A stretch of DNA of 64,000 bases from Acanthosepion esculentum. Taxonomy: Eukaryota > Mollusca > Cephalopoda > Sepiida > Sepiidae. The DNA lies in contig OZ038485.1 in the NCBI GenBank assembly GCA_964036315.1, forward strand, positions 81,151,863-81,215,862, in the 5' to 3' direction. Position numbers and translations under genes: made by a program. The notes below the pieces were generated by a model. The model worked only from the letters and a program-made list of their open reading frames with translations. It ran no database searches and was not told where the DNA came from. Shown here in pieces: positions 32,827-43,484 of this stretch (within the stretch, counting starts at the first letter, position 1; the number at the start of each line of letters is the position of its first letter).

Positions 32827-33525
32827 GTATTTACTCTGTCTCCCCACTAATACGAGTTCTGACACAAGGTCTTTTTTAAGATGGGGTCCCGATTGCGTAC
32901 ACCCGGGCTGGGAACAAAAATTGCCCGCAGTCCCGGCAACCGTCGTCTGCGCTGGCCTCGGTGCGAGCACCGATCCCTCTCTCTAGTACAATGAGAGGGC
33001 GCGTCCTCGGGCAGCTGTTCTCCATGGTTCAGCACCTCTCAGTATTATTTTCCGCAGTTGTGAACCTGCCTTTTGACAGAGTTGCCCCTGATTGGACTCT
33101 GCTCGAAGACAGAGACGCAATAGAGAGATGATAACTAGATGTGTTACAAACCACTCGAGAGAGCAGTTTGCACACTAGGTACTTACTCTGTCTCCCGACT
33201 AAGACAAGTTGTGACAAAAGTTTTTTTTTTACGGTGGGGACCCCAGTACGTACACCAAGGCCGCAGCCCCCACAACCGTCGGCTGTGCTGGTCTCTGTGC
33301 AAGCACCGACCCCTCTCTCTGGTGCAATGAGAGAGCGCAGCCTCAGGCAACTGTTCCCAAGGGCTGGGCACCTCTCAGTATAATTTTCCTCAGTTGTGAC
33401 TCTGTTCTTAGACGGATCCACCCCTGAATGCAGTCTGTCCAAAAACAGAGACGCAACTGAGAGATGATAAATAATGTGTTAATGTGATCCAAACCCCTCG
33501 AGTGGGGGTACACACTAAATATGAA
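32827..33525. repeat. Two-unit tandem duplication, period ~352 bp
   Basis: TTACTCTGTCTCCCCACTAA (32831) and TTACTCTGTCTCCCGACTAA (33183) head two diverged units. Both keep CGAGCACCGATCCCTCTCTC/GCAAGCACCGACCCCTCTCT, CACCTCTCAGTAT and GAGACGCAA, and end in CACACTA. They are GC-rich compared with the surroundings. Short frames on both strands are not recognised. Confidence 0.9.
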
Positions 33526-33527
33526 AA

Positions 33528-33965
33528 TAGCACACATCTCATTTTCACAGATATATTTACCAAAATTTCACAAAAATATATTGAAATACTAAATGGTGTG
33601 TCTATTTGAAATACGAGTATCCACTAGAATAACGATTAAAGTAATAAAAGTCGGATTCAAAATAAAAACCATTAACTCTTTAGAAATATATACGTCTTCC
33701 ATAATGTCTTCCAGCATCCACCATCTTGACCCAGGGCAGCACTATCTCCTCAAGGAATTTGATGTAGGCATCTCTGTTGTGTCTGAGGCCCTCACCAACA
33801 AATTCGGGATTTCTTTTCTTAGAACGATCAGAGTGGGTTTTCCGAGTTGACGTACCTTCGTAATCACCATTAGACTTATCCAACTTTTTTCCGAATTCTC
33901 TGCACTGTCCTTAGATTGACACCCAAACACTCTGAAATGTCCATATTACGGGTGACTCAGTATCA
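33528..33965 (-). pseudogene. Tc1/mariner-superfamily transposase, internally deleted
   Basis: Minus strand: an N-terminal helix-turn-helix piece CLGVNLRTVQRIRKK-like (from CPNMDISECLGV on), KLDKSNGDYEGTSTRK, KKRNPEFVGEG, then after a deletion NRDAYIKFLEEIVLPWVKMV with DAGRHY. In full-length relatives these two parts are some 150 residues apart, and the first catalytic Asp lies between them. The 3' end CATCTCATTTTCACAGATAT (33538) matches the tail of the copy at 21690-22068, so both belong to one family. Confidence 0.75.
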
Positions 33966-34109
33966 GTTATCTCCCTTTAACTCAACTCTCCAAGTTTTGT
34001 TCATCTCTCGCTGTAGCCAGGTATCGAACTCACAAGTCTTTGGGTCAAGTGTCCCTCAGGCGTGGTATGTGTAACTGGAAAACATCTACGCCGGTGGACA
34101 AAAATAAGC

Positions 34110-34210
34110 ATTCAGTTTAGAATGAAGAAGGCCAGAGCGTACAACGGCCGAACCGTCGTGAATATGACAACAAAGATGAGGGCCACAATCCGAACACTGT
34201 AGATAGTATA
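34110..34210 (+). repeat. SINE-4 fragment
   Basis: GAAGAAGGCCAGAGCGTACA, ACGGCCGAACCGTCGTGAAT and AACAAAGATGAGG. The stem GGCC...GGCC is kept but both core boxes carry substitutions. Confidence 0.55.
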
Positions 34211-34424
34211 AACGATCTTTTACTAAAGTGCGTATAATATAACAAATACATTTAATATTGAACTCAAAAAATCCCTTGTATATTCTACCTACAAAATAGA
34301 ATTGTAGACAGATATACAAGATCATATGCGTAAAAAAACAAAAACAGATTTTGCGACCTATATAAATTTTACACCCTATCAGCTTCGTCAGAACTGAGAT
34401 TGCATCATGTTAAACAAAGACAAA

Positions 34425-34800
34425 CCCCGTCCTTGGTATGACGATAAACTACATACGCGTCCTGGGTAAGATGATGGACTACGTCCAACAGCAAGGCCTC
34501 TGATCAGGTTTTGAGGAGCGTGGACCCACCTCTTAATTGCTGGTGTTTCCGTGGTGGTAGCACCTGTTAGGGTCCTGGCCATGGGCAAATAATTAACCCC
34601 TAAACTGAGGTCAAAATATTATGAAAGTGTAAAAATAGGTTTTAATACCAGAAATACTTTGTAAAAAATTATTACCAGCAATACATTTTTTAAAAACATA
34701 TATTACAAGCAATATATTTTCGGAAAAAATATATTACCAGCAATAAAAATTGTCGGCATTAAATAACCCATTGAGGTTGATATGACGTAAGACAAACCAA
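34425..34800 (+). repeat. SINE-5, copy 1
   Basis: ATGACGATAAACTACATACG, the CAGCAAGGCCTCTGATCAGG block, then a degenerate minisatellite of ATTACCAGCAATACATTTTT units, ending GGCATTAAATAACCCATTG with GGTTGATATGACGTAA. The same layout occurs at 47595-47980, reversed at 43005-43420 and 61670-62215, and diverged at 37590-38030. Confidence 0.8.
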
Positions 34801-36099
34801 AGACAAACCTGCCAGCAACACAGATTCGACTCTTCTAATCTCATTAGAATATTCTTTCTGTTCTGGTTAAATAAATTCACTGAGAAAATAAATCCTTGCT
34901 CACTTCTGTCTATTTTTTTACATAAACTTCATTTTGTTCTCTGTTCGATTGCAAGCTGTAAATTATATTCGCTGGAAATTTACCACTCCTGATCACAACT
35001 CTAATTTACGAACTGTAAAACAAGACAGCAACATATTCAGAGCATTATTTTATATGTAACCACATTCGTTTCATATCAACATCTGACCGCATTTGCTCTT
35101 GGGTGCGAACGATGTGCTTCCATTGTATCTACCGATGTTTAAATTACCGGCTATATATAAGACTTTCCTCAGAACAATGATTAAAAATGGCTTCAAGCAA
35201 ATGAATCCCGTAAGTCTTCTTTTTTAAGAAGACAATACTTTATCAGATCTAATAGACTGGCGCTATATAAACACAGAGAACTTTACGAAATAACAAAAAC
35301 CGCATTACTTGAAGACTTCAATAACGACAAATATAAAAGTGGGTAGCGCATGCAACTAGAAAGGAAAATAAAATATTATCGGTTTAAATTTGTCATCGTA
35401 AATGCGTAATTATTATCACTATTGCTGCATATGTCTTGCCTTGTGTCAGACTAAGTAAGCTAGCTAAATACTAAAAAAGATATTTTCAACTGTCCACTTT
35501 AATTTTCTCAGGCAAAACTAAACGAGGGGTGATTAAAGATGAAACCTGCATTATGATTGGTTGATTTATTGTCCTTTTAGAGCGAATGACCTAACCTGAC
35601 AAATGACAAGTGTTGCGGGAGTGTGAACGGTTAAATGGAGTGCCCTTGTAAAAACATGTCCATATTATGATCTGCGGGTCCCGGTAGATTTTTTTGTTTA
35701 TCGTTATTAAAGAGAATCACACGGCTTTTCGGCGCCACTTATGACAGCCGTGAATATTATAGAATGTGACAGACTTGGTGGAAAATGTTTAGAGTTCAAA
35801 TAATGTTTTAACTGTGTACTTTTCATGGTTTCATAGCTTTCTTTGCATTTAGAGTTTTGAAAAACAGGAAATTGTCCGGAACACTATAATTCTACTAATT
35901 CCTGCAATGGACATGTTCAACGTGCGCGAGCACACTCAAACACCCACCCACACACCCACCCACACACAAACGCACGCACACACAGAAGCAAGCCTTTACT
36001 ATTCTTTATTTTAATAATTAGACACGTGGAAACATACATAAACAAAAGCATAATTACACCCTCATTTTTACAACTACATACACTCAGTTGACTTGAGCG
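34801..36099. other. Unannotated region with a CA-rich patch
   Basis: No gene recognised. A CACACCCACC-rich patch lies at 35935-35985. Confidence 0.35.
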
Positions 36100-36320
36100 T
36101 GAAGCTTATAAGATTTTTCTCTTAAACCATTTTCTTCATGAAAATAAATTTATCAAGTCCAGTAGCTATTATCGCTCTTTGATGTTTCCTTCCTAACCTT
36201 TTATTTGAAGTAGTGTGGAATGTCAACATCTTGATTATGCCATTATTTTTCATTCAAGTTCCATATGATATCAACTTTAGTTGATGCCGCTGTTGATAGT
36301 CAAGTGATGTGGTTTCTATC
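36100..36320 (-). repeat. Dispersed repeat Q, copy 3
   Basis: Reverse orientation: TCAAGTCCAGTAGCTATTAT and TGTCAACATCTTGATTATG match copies at 24860 and 31290. Confidence 0.6.
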
Positions 36321-36329
36321 ATTTGTTCA

Positions 36330-36560
36330 GTCAGTTATGTGCCAGGCGCTGTGGTAGACCTGTTGCCATCCAAGGCTATAGAAACTGGTCTGTCCTGCCA
36401 TTTACCCATGGCTGGAGAGAGAGAAGAAGATTCATACCTTTCCCAAGGGTATTAGCACGTATGTGAATGTAATGGACTCGACTAAAATTCGAACTCGGCT
36501 CTCCGATTGCTCAATCCGAGAATCTATCCATTACTCCACCGTGCCTCCACCTATCATTTG
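36330..36560 (-). repeat. SINE-1 family, tRNA part
   Basis: The minus strand shows a tRNA-like head (A box GGAGTAATGGATAGATTC, B box GAGTTCGAATTTTAGTC) and the body AATACCCTTGGGAAAGGTAT shared with 22780-22830. No 5S module is present. Confidence 0.65.
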
Positions 36561-36708
36561 TTACAGTTCCTTTTTTTTTTGTGAATCTGTAGCGCTAGTC
36601 CACAATCTTCAAAGAACGGTGGTCTTTGGTAAGGCTCTCAGGCTACATTCATTCAAGGCTATTTTAACCATCTTAGAAGGCAGTTGTATACAGCTGACAG
36701 TTTAGATA

Positions 36709-36895
36709 CAGTGTAACCCTGATATAAGAGAGTTGTCGGGGCCGGAGAAGAAGTATCTTATATCCGGGTTTCTCTTATATCCGGGCTTGGTCTGTTATAT
36801 ATACATTAACACAGGCTCTAATTTGGGACCAAAGAAAATATCTCTTATATCCGGGTTTCTCTTATATCCGGGTCTCTTATATCCGAGTTACACTG
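36709..36895. mobile_element. pogo/Tigger-like MITE, 187 bp, complete
   Basis: TA duplications (36707-36708, 36896-36897) flank terminal inverted repeats CAGTGTAACCCTGATATAAG and its partner CTTATATCCGAGTTACACTG (two mismatches in 22). Inside, CTCTTATATCCGGG is repeated several times next to both ends. No coding capacity. Confidence 0.9.
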
Positions 36896-36897
36896 TA

Positions 36898-37279
36898 CTT
36901 CTAAACGTGTAAGGATGCATGACATCCATACCAAAGTCTCGATTGTTTTGAGGGAGAATATTTCCCTACAAGTTTGGACTCGGCCGTCGGACGAAAGAAA
37001 TAAAAATACTCCTACATCAAGAGGAGTAGCAGAAGTAGCAGTAGCAGTAGTAGCCTTTGCTGAAAACACTTAGTCATTGACCGCTAAACATCCTCTTCCC
37101 TAGTTTCTATTCTACATTATGTTTCCCTGTACCAAGAGGTAATAAACTTGTTAAACCAATTGCGGTTTTATACTATTGTTATTGATATCTCAATTACAAC
37201 ATTTAAGATCGTTTCCAGGTTAATGTTTTGATTTTAAAGCAATTTGCGGTGTTGGGCGAAACTTCCTCTGCCGCGGCCT
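36898..37279. other. Unannotated spacer
   Basis: No recognised element. AGTAGCAGTAGCAGTAGTAG is a short trinucleotide run at 37030. Confidence 0.35.
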
Positions 37280-37545
37280 ATTTTATTTACACAATTTACG
37301 TAGTTCGGAGTGTCGTCCTCATTTTTGTTGCCATATTCGCGACGTTTTGGCCGTTGTACGCTCCGGCCTCCTTCAAGGTACTGCTATTTCGAATCGAACC
37401 CTTTATTTCCTCCTACGGGGTAGATTATTCTAGTTATTGTTCTCCTCAGCTGTATCCAGGTATTGAACTCAAAACTCTTTGGTCCAAGTCACTGGATTAC
37501 TTCAACCAGCGCTTTATAATAACTCAACTCAGATATACAGACAGC
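37280..37545 (-). repeat. SINE-4, longest copy (tRNA-like head plus stem-loop)
   Basis: The minus strand begins with a weak tRNA-like head: TTTTGAGTTCAATACCTGG is B-box-like. It continues through GGGTTCGATTCGAAATAGC to the GGCCGGAGCG...ACGGCC stem (37341-37377), and ends AACAAAAATGAGGACGACAC then TCCGAAC. Core boxes are mutated here. Confidence 0.5.
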
Positions 37546-37589
37546 CTATTCTGTGTTCAATTCCATTTTCATTTGAATTAAATTGGCAG

Positions 37590-38030
37590 ATATTATGAGA
37601 TTTTGAGGAGCGTGGAACCACCTGTAAATTGCTGTTGTTCACCCTGACCTGGGATGGTATCACCTGCAAGGGTCCCAACTTTGTTCAAATAGTTAACCCC
37701 AAACTGGTGTCAAAACACGACAAAAGTATGAAAAATACATTTTTATAGTAAAAATATCAGCAGTACATTTTCAATTAAAGAATTACCAAAAATATATTTT
37801 TGTAACAACATTTTAAAAATTAACGTCAATATATTTTTGTAAAGTAAAAATTAAGAGCCATATATTTTTTTTTTTAAAATATAAAATAACCAGCAATATA
37901 TTTTTGTAAAATGAAAATAGGATAATACCGTCAATATATTTTTGTAACAGAAAGTATTAATTCTCCCCCAAAATGAAATTTCGACATTAAGTGACCAATA
38001 TGGTGTTGATGTGCCACTAAGCAAACAAAT
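37590..38030 (+). repeat. SINE-5, diverged copy with expanded minisatellite
   Basis: AGATTTTGAGGAGCGTGGAA, the GTTAACCCCAAACTGGTGTC block, then about eight CAATATATTTTTGTAA-type units, ending GACATTAAGTGACCAATATG. Confidence 0.65.
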
Positions 38031-38083
38031 TAAATTTGCTATAAATCATCGACACGCCGAGGTATTTGATGTACTTAGTATTC

Positions 38084-38084
38084 T

Positions 38085-38141
<57 letters not shown>
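38084..38141. repeat. (CA)n then (TA)n
   Basis: Compound dinucleotide tract. Confidence 0.95.
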
Positions 38142-38311
38142 CACGTGTATGTGTATGTTTTCTCTGTCTGCTCTGTCTATATAGTCTAGGCTTTGAACAC
38201 TTTAATTGACTTTTTTCTTTTTTCTTTCCTTGTTCGGGATTTTTTTCTTGTCTAACGTATTAGAACTTTTGTCAAGTTGTCTGTGGTCACACCAACATTT
38301 TCTAGTTTTTA

Positions 38312-38400
<89 letters not shown>

Positions 38401-38432
38401 GTACAAGTCCTGTATATATATATATATATATG
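38312..38432. repeat. (CA)n, (TA)n and a short duplicated block
   Basis: CA then TA to about 38396. ATGTACAAGTCCTGTATATA and ATGTACCAGTCCTGTATATA then repeat in tandem. Confidence 0.95.
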
Positions 38433-38499
38433 TACCAGTCCTGTATATATCGTCTCTTCATCTAACTTAAATCTAATATAAATATGTCTCCATTAACCA

Positions 38500-38543
38500 T
38501 GTCCCGAAGAAGGTCTATTTGACCGAAACGTCTGACGTCGACA
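38500..38543 (+). ncRNA. Hammerhead-ribozyme-like fold, minimal type I
   Basis: The order is TGTC (stem I), CCGAAGA (core, one change from CUGANGA), A, GGTC-TATTT-GACC (stem II), GAA, ACG-TCTGA-CGT (stem III, with the expected A-U closing pair), C (cleavage position), GACA (stem I return). Every helix pairs. Deviations are U4 to C and one extra A before stem II, either of which could abolish activity. Confidence 0.4.
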
Positions 38544-38798
38544 GAATAACAAAAACAAAAACAAAATAAAAACAGTAAACTCACATATTCGGATTTTGCT
38601 TTGTCTTTTCCACATTTTCATCATATGTACAAGTATAGGATTGGTGTATACGGAATAAATGCCAATAACTGAAAATGCTATTCTTAAGAGTGCTCAATAC
38701 AGAGTGGAGCAAATATAATTTATTCGAAAATTCTAACATAGATATGTTATAAAATCACTACATCACTGATTTTGTAACATGTTTATGTCATGATTTTC

Positions 38799-38800
<2 letters not shown>

Positions 38801-38857
<57 letters not shown>
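38801..38857. repeat. (TA)n tract
   Basis: About 28 TA copies. Confidence 0.95.
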
Positions 38858-38859
<2 letters not shown>

Positions 38860-39543
38860 TTGTCGAGAGTATTTTGTGAAGATAACCTTTTTAAAGCAAG
38901 CAATCTTTCTATTTAAAGTGCTCGACATACAGTAGTAATAGTAACAAATCAAATTAAATATTCACTTGTCATGTGTTGACTCTGAGTTTCGCGGAAATAA
39001 CATCGACTTGCAAAATTGAATGTAATTTCAGAAATCATATTTCTCCATAAAAAGACATTATTTAGTTTTTTCTACAAATCCGTCAGATGTGTCGATAACA
39101 AACTTATCTCTGGGTAAGTGCCTTTCTAGCCCTCTTCGCCATACCTCTGACTTTTTGGGGGTTGCCCCACACAAATAAATATTATTCTAATTTTTTGTTT
39201 TTTCCCGCCAGTCTTACTTTTTATTCCCCATAGATTAGAGGCCATAACGAGGAAACAGTCTTCAGAATCATCTTTCTAATCGACTCCTTGTCTTATAGGA
39301 CATGGAAACCTGTACTTTAATCGGAAACATGCGAAATGTTGTCACGGAGTCGACTGTAGAAGAATAAGTCCATTTTCAAGATCATTTCGCGTTTCATTTT
39401 CATCGACATGTTAGGTGAGAATTATATTTTCTAAAAATGATTCTTTTTCCTCCTATTATTCAGCATTTAAGAGGTCTGCTAATGACCTTCTACCTCGGCT
39501 CTGTTGAAAGTATGTTGTAGTGTTTTACATGCCAGCTGCGGAC
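38858..39543. other. Unannotated spacer
   Basis: Nothing recognised. Confidence 0.3.
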
Positions 39544-39824
39544 AAGACAGCTCTCCTCGGATGACAAATATTGCCCTGAAAATAATCGACTGCTCGCTGC
39601 CCTCCTTCGAGGACAATTCTAATTCTCGTTGTCGCAGCAGAGAAGAAAAGGTAAAGAAAGACAGCGCGCAAACCGCGTACCATTTATTTGAACCGTTACC
39701 CCCAGGGCGACGTTTTAGTTGTATTAGTTCTAGGAATAAACGACTGGAGGACAGATTTTCTTTATCCTTGGGCTCTGCAAACAATGAACGCAGGAGCTCG
39801 CTGACAATTTTCAACGTATTTTAA
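39544..39824 (+). pseudogene. LINE-D RT C-terminus (L2/Rex/CR1-like)
   Basis: One open frame gives PRMTNIALKIIDCSLPSFED, then RCRSREEKVKKD, TAYHLFEPLPPGRRFSCISS and RNKRLEDRFSLSLGS. This matches the well-known end of L2/CR1/Rex-type RTs: 'LPSxxxxYxxRxxxRAxxIxxDxxHPxHxLFxxLPSGRRxxxxxxRTxRxxxSFxPxA'. It is short, lacks the RT core, and its last line is altered (GSANN for the usual AVRxLN). A coincident minus-strand frame is a shadow. GC is higher than in the flanks. Confidence 0.65.
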
Positions 39825-40414
39825 AGGTATTCATTTTCTTAATTCGATGCGCTGCGTGTTGTTGTTTTTTTAATTTTTAGTCTGTGTGTCTATGTGTTGG
39901 GGAATATCAGTTCCACTGTTCAGTAACAAGAAGAATAAATAAATTAAGGTAATCGTTGAGAAATGATCTGACGGTTTCTGGTATTTATTGCCTCAAACCC
40001 TGACTCACGATCGGTGAATTATTATTGTGTTAAAAAGTACAAGCGTGATTTAGATTAGGATACGTTTGAAGACAGCGTTTTCTAAAGTGAAAAAATAAAG
40101 GTTTCTAATTGAATTTCTAAAAAAATAATAAAAGTCAAAGACATTTTTCTATTGTATTTGAAATCAAGCTACTTCGTTACAACGAAACGTTTTTTTCCTA
40201 AAAGCCTTTTAAACACTCATAAGACATAAGATAATTTCTTCATCTTCACGACTTCCTGTTCTTTGTACCTCTTAGTAATGATTCCCTTTTTGACATCACT
40301 CCTTGTCCTCCTTCTGAAAACCATATACAGAAGAATCATCTTTCGGAAGAACGAATAAATGAAGTGAAAATGAATTTCTTTCAGCAGCATTAATGATTTT
40401 ACAACTCTTTGTTA
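39825..40414. other. Unannotated spacer
   Basis: AT-rich, nothing recognised. Confidence 0.3.
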
Positions 40415-40550
40415 TTTACATTATTTGCAACTGGACTACTGTTCCTATTTGTTTTCATTATTACTATCACAAAGTTTTCGTTCGTTGTGCTCTCTGACCT
40501 TCATCAGGTCACCTTCAGTGAAGTTCGAACTGAACCCCTCATTAATCTGC
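40415..40550 (-). repeat. SINE-4 fragment with intact CTGATGA box
   Basis: Minus strand: AGTTCGAACTTCACTGAAGG, CTGATGA (40501-40507), AGGTCAGAGAGCACAACGAA, then CGAAAAC (40474-40480). The GAAA part of the core is kept and stem II is weak. Confidence 0.5.
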
Positions 40551-40651
40551 GTAGATATATTATTTTCATTTCGCAGCCCATGTCTAGGGATATCTCATCT
40601 TGTTCGTATTTAGTAAATAAATAATTCACTTCGAAATTCTTTGAAGGTTAT

Positions 40652-40940
40652 TGTTGTGGTAGGATCCACCTAATCTGCATAGGTGACTACCGACTATATA
40701 AATAATGGTTGGTACCGGAAGACAGGGGAGGGAATACAGAGATCCAGCTAGAGACTCTGCCCGACTGCGACTTAGTCAACACATTCTCCAGGAACGGTCT
40801 CCCCAGAAATATACAGAAATACTATATGTAAATATTGTGTACACTTTCTTGTTATAATACATTCTTGTTCTAAGTACATTTTGTGTTGCATTATTATTCC
40901 ATGCATTAGTCGAGATTCAACAATGAGTCAAGACTCAACA
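40652..40940 (+). mobile_element. Solo LTR, family LTR-1, long form (289 bp)
   Basis: TGTTG...CAACA ends and a perfect 5-bp duplication GTTAT (40647-40651 and 40941-40945). Same 289-bp class as 8921-9209. A TATATAAATAATGG box lies about 45 bp in. It lies between two SINE-4 fragments in opposite orientation. Confidence 0.94.
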
Positions 40941-40954
40941 GTTATCCGGATTGA

Positions 40955-41040
40955 GAAGCAACTGATGAAGGCCGGAAAGCACAAAAACCGAAAAGTTGTG
41001 ACATTAACAACAAAAACGAGTCCGAGTATAAAAAAAGATA
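40955..41040 (+). repeat. SINE-4 fragment with intact CTGATGA box
   Basis: CTGATGA (40962-40968), AGGCCGGAAAGCACAAAAAC, CGAAAAG, then TGACATTAACAACAAAAACG. It begins just after the LTR target duplication. Confidence 0.5.
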
Positions 41041-41129
41041 AATTATGATAACTCCTCATTCCAGAAAGTTATGCTTAGTAAACGCTTGTGTCTTAGTGGT
41101 TTTATTGCCTTGCTTGTGGTGAAATGATT

Positions 41130-41645
41130 AAGAAAAAGAATTATTTAACAAAATATAATCACCTTCCTTTTCAATGACCTCAGCCCAAAAGGAAGACAAA
41201 TTTTCGTTTCGACTTTTAAGGAAATTTAGGGATTTTTTTCCTTCTCACAAAAGATTCAAAGACTGTTCTGAACTACATTGATTCTGATTGTTTTGCCACG
41301 TATTAAATGTTCTAGTGATCAAAACGAATGAAAATTGGTACAAAATTTGGTGTGTATGGAGGATATGGATTTGTTTCACACACAGTGTACCTTTGCATAG
41401 TCAGGCTGGGGAATAACACCTTTTCTGTTTACTAAGGACACTTTCAACGTAATGCTTCATTTACCCGATCGCGCTGCTGCCAGTATACATCTACGGTGAT
41501 GGTCCTTCCATATTCCATCAGCTCGTATTGGACGACATCGTTCATATCCATACAGACAGGAAGCAAGCATCTCAATGGACGGAGTCTTGGTTTTGGTGTT
41601 AGCATTGTTTCCCCATTTAGTAATAATCATTGTCTTTTCTGTTGA
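41130..41645 (-). pseudogene. mariner-like transposase fragment
   Basis: Minus strand, mixed frames: NDVVQYELMEYGRTITVDVY then QQRDRVNEAL, matching 'GIVYYELLxxGxTIxxxxYxxQLxRLxxAL' of mariner transposases. Further on come NENLSSFWAEVIEKEGDYIL, the 'PxRWxxVIxxxGDYF' ending. The middle containing the catalytic Asp and the PPYSPDLAP block is lost or scrambled. It is a different subfamily from the copies at 8352 and 42236. Confidence 0.6.
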
Positions 41646-41659
41646 CATGCAAACCCCAT

Positions 41660-41905
41660 TGTAATTACCTGCTAAAATGCGACGCTAAAATGTAAGGTTG
41701 GTCTTTCTAATTAAAAGAGTACCACAGATGGTGTGTTCGGTTCTTTGACGAAAGGTAATGACGGGTCCATCTTTGAAAATTTTCCGAATTTCTTTATGAC
41801 GATCGTGGACATTTGAACATGACACATTCAGATTGCGCTCTGAATCTGTGCAGTTTTGACTAGAGTTCAATTCAATAATCTCTTTGAGAAGTTAATCATT
41901 CATAG
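41660..41905 (-). pseudogene. Penelope-like element fragment (region before GIY-YIG)
   Basis: Minus-strand frame NVHDRHKEIRKIFKDGPVIT then FRQRTEHTICGTLLIRKTNL matches the linker of Penelope-like proteins just before the endonuclease ('xIFxxxPIIAYRRxxxLRDxLVxSxL'). No RT or GIY-YIG part is attached. Confidence 0.5.
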
Positions 41906-42235
41906 TGGGTCATCTTTCAATGAGTTGTCGTATATGTCATAATTACGATTTTAAGCTGCCATGTATGAGCATTTACTGTACCCGTATACACTGCACAAAT
42001 GCCTCTCTTGAACTAACTTTTCGAAATTCATACTGTAAGCAATAGCGAACATGTTACTTTTTAAAAAATTACAATACTCCGTGAAGTTAAACTCTGAAGG
42101 ACACTATAAATGCATAATTGTCGGATGGAAGAGATGATAAACTAATTTGTCCTACCGTCCAACTTTCGTTAGTTGACTCCTAATTTATAGCGGTGAAATA
42201 CGTAATTACTTTCAGAACAGCCTCATAAGAACATT
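41906..42235. other. Unannotated spacer
   Basis: Nothing recognised. Confidence 0.3.
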
Positions 42236-42770
42236 CGAGGTCTAATCAAAAAGTATCGGGACTGTTGCTATGCTAACGGTGTAAAAGTACGCAGAGTGAA
42301 GCCGCTTGACACAGATTGACATTGAACTCTAAGTTATAACGTTCTCGCTCACTTCCTTTATTTATAGAAATACTAACTAGCAAGCTGTGTATAGCGCTGT
42401 CGTCTCACCATATCATAGAGGTTCCATCAGTGACCATAGCTTGTGCAGCAGTTTTTTGGCCAACCAAGACATTCCTCCAGGTCAGACAACCTCCATATTC
42501 CCCAGATATCGCTCCTTGGCACTGTTCAAACAGCAAATCCCACTTGAAAGGAATAAGATTTCAAAACGTCGGAGCAACCCAATAGAATGCGATGAGGCAG
42601 CTGCTCGGTATCCTAAAAAAGGTAGTTCCAGGAATGCTTCCATCAATGGAAACGACGCTGGATAAAGTGTGCGGTTTCAGAAGAGGACTACTTAGAAGGA
42701 GATTAAATACTAAATATGTGTTGTTTTGTTTTTATAGCACCAATCCCGATACATTTCGATCAGACCTTGT
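42236..42770 (+). mobile_element. mariner element, internally deleted, both ends present
   Basis: The left terminal repeat CGAGGTCTAATCAAAAAGTA then TCGGGACT (42236-42263) pairs with the right end CCCGATACATTTCGATCAGA (42748 on). The interior keeps about 180 bp of the 5' region and then jumps to the transposase C-terminus: VRQPPYSPDIAPWH-like, then IECDEAA and SEEDYLEGD-like residues in mixed frames. The copy at 8352-8721 has the same right end with one mismatch in the repeat. Confidence 0.8.
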
Positions 42771-42849
42771 GTACTATTGTAATTACATTCTTATACATGA
42801 AATGAATATCAAATTGTAAAGTCGACAAAGCAATTTTGACGTAAATAAG

Positions 42850-42892
42850 ATAAAAACCCGCTTTAAATAAACCAACAAATGTTGATTAACAG
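42850..42892 (+). repeat. Shared SINE tail fragment
   Basis: CTTTAAATAAACCAACAAAT then GTTGATTAACAGTA matches the tails of SINE-1 and SINE-5. Confidence 0.45.
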
Positions 42893-43004
42893 TACTAGGC
42901 TTTAATTCAGTATAGATGTTTGTTTAATTTTGTTTTAGTCGTGCATAAAACCACTGATGTGGAACACAATGCATGATCGGGGTTTTCTGCCATAGTACTG
43001 GCTT

Positions 43005-43420
43005 GGTTGGTTTGCTTTGTTTTGTTTTACGGCATATCAACCTCAACGAGATATTTAATGCCGAATAATGCCGGTAATATTTTTTTAAATGTATAGCTGG
43101 TAATCTTTTTTCAAAAATATATTGCTGAGAATAATTTTTCTTCATAAATTTATTGCTGGTAATAATTTTTACAAAGTATTTCTGGTATTAAATCTTATTT
43201 TTACACTTTCATAGTATTTTGACCCCCAGTTTGGGGATTAACTATTTACCTATGGCTGGGACCCTAACAGGTACTACCACCCCAGGTCAGCGTTTACCTG
43301 GGAACACCAGCAATTAATAGGTGGTTTCATGCTCCTCAAAATCTCCTGATCAGAGGCTTTGCTGTCGGACGTAGTTTATCGTCTTACCCAGGACGTGGAT
43401 GTAGTTTGTTGTCATACCCA
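43005..43420 (-). repeat. SINE-5, copy 2
   Basis: Reverse of the layout at 34425-34800: tail GGCATATCAACCTC then AATGCCG, units of AAAATATATTGCTG, and the GATCAGAGGCTTTGCTGTCG block. Confidence 0.8.
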
Positions 43421-43484
43421 GCACGGCACTGACTTGAAATTTACCGTCTACTTTATTTAATCAACATATCAGACGGGTTCGAAA

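Noticed and set aside
39479..39814. Minus-strand 111-codon frame
   Set aside because: It is the shadow of the plus-strand LINE-D RT tail, which has recognisable residues; the minus frame has none.
41457..41905. One continuous gene on the minus strand
   Set aside because: The two halves resemble different elements (Penelope-like linker and mariner transposase) and are in different frames.
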